Source: Methylopila jiangsuensis (GTDB lineage Bacteria; Pseudomonadota; Alphaproteobacteria; Rhizobiales; Methylopilaceae). Taken from it: a stretch of DNA of 64,000 nucleotides. Below the pieces are notes generated by a model. It worked only from the letters and a program-made list of their open reading frames with translations, made no database searches and was not told the DNA's origin. A program made the translations under genes and the position numbers. The number at the start of each line of letters is the position of its first letter. Within the stretch, counting starts at the first letter, position 1. The DNA lies in NCBI RefSeq assembly GCF_027922305.1, contig NZ_BSFK01000016.1:554565-618564 (forward strand), given 5' to 3'. Positions 63,691-64,000 of the stretch are shown here, one piece after another.

Positions 63691-64000
63691 TCAGTGGTCA
63701 TGGCCGTCCTTCGCCCCCGCGTTCGCGGGCGCATCCTTGCCCGGCGCCGTGGCGCCGATGGCCTCCACGGCGAACTCCACGTCCACCGATCCGGCCTTCT
63801 CGAAGGTGAGGCGGCCGGCGAAGCGCTCGCCCTTCGCGAGCGGGCGCTTCAGGTCGAAGAACATGACGTGATAGCCGCCGGGCTTGAACGCCACCTCGCC
63901 ATGGGCCGGCGCGTCCACGCCGTCGGGCAGGGGCCGCATGGTCATGGTCCCGTTGGCGACGGACATCTGGTGGATCTCCGTGCGGCCGGCGATGTCGGAG
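63691..64000 (-). CDS. PCuAC family copper chaperone, C-terminal part
   Basis: The frame is open to the window end, so the start is outside and about 103 residues are seen. [20 protein letters not shown] followed by [20 protein letters not shown] has the H-x(n)-M-x(n)-H-x-M copper(I) ligands of PCuAC (DUF461). A short histidine tail GHDH ends the protein. PCuAC proteins deliver copper to haem-copper oxidases. It heads the visible copper operon, 22 bases before ycnI. Confidence 0.9.
   Translation of the reverse strand, partial: SDIAGRTEIHQMSVANGTMTMRPLPDGVDAPAHGEVAFKPGGYHVMFFDLKRPLAKGERFAGRLTFEKAGSVDVEFAVEAIGATAPGKDAPANAGAKDGHDH

Overview
The window looks like chromosomal DNA of a GC-rich alphaproteobacterium, most likely of the order Hyphomicrobiales (Rhizobiales). 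The basis is gene content and local order: a MucR/Ros regulator, a RegB/RegA (ActS/ActR) pair directly after cyoABCD-surf1, an atpHAGDC operon with priA and a transaldolase upstream, a thrC-M16 peptidase-GNAT run, rhizobial-type FdxA and Fpr, and two kinds of dispersed palindromic repeat typical of the order. The species cannot be fixed from the sequence. I saw no rRNA, tRNA, CRISPR array, insertion sequence or prophage.

Layout. 1-4.5 kb: end of a DUF1045 gene, a DUF1007/NicO nickel-cobalt transport pair, a sugar-nucleotide dehydratase and hemH. 4.6-9.4 kb: two overlapping M16 peptidase genes (one without the zinc motif), then soxR divergent from a flavin reductase-arylamine acetyltransferase operon with a clear SoxR box between them. 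9.5-14.3 kb: mucR, a CPA2 cation/proton antiporter, a VOC protein and an MFS transporter. 14.6-21.5 kb: cytochrome bo-type quinol oxidase, surf1 and the redox two-component system RegBA, all tightly packed. 21.7-23.5 kb: an ABC exporter.

23.5-27.2 kb is a complete bufferin (copper-binding RiPP) locus, bufABCD, divergent from an ECF sigma factor and its NrsF-type membrane anti-sigma factor. Both divergent promoters carry GTAACG-N16-CG(A/T)A, which gives a readable regulatory circuit. 27.3-39.2 kb is the least explained region. An AprAB-like flavoprotein/ferredoxin pair, a DUF971 protein and a HEAT-repeat protein face a hybrid histidine kinase, a Crp/Fnr regulator and an ABC importer whose substrate-binding protein is fused to a NosL-like domain. 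FdxA and a ferredoxin-NADP reductase follow. Related dyad elements occur in the control regions of this locus, so I propose it as one redox/uptake system of unknown substrate.

39.5-44 kb holds three surface-glycan genes. Base composition drops inside the second gene and through the third, which suggests transfer. 44.1-52.8 kb: transaldolase, priA and the F1 ATP synthase operon, with a small two-helix membrane protein gene between atpD and atpC. 52.9-61.5 kb: thrC, a third M16 peptidase, a GNAT, a membrane GGDEF-EAL protein with a degenerate GGDEF site, YqgE/AlgH, a DsbD-N-like protein and a peroxiredoxin. 61.5-64 kb: a second copper locus (CopCD fusion, YcnI, PCuAC) that runs off the window end.

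Overall theme: metal handling (Ni/Co, Cu twice, haem), redox sensing (SoxR, RegBA, SigF/NrsF) and respiratory energy metabolism. Assignments come from reading motifs and context only; no database search was run.
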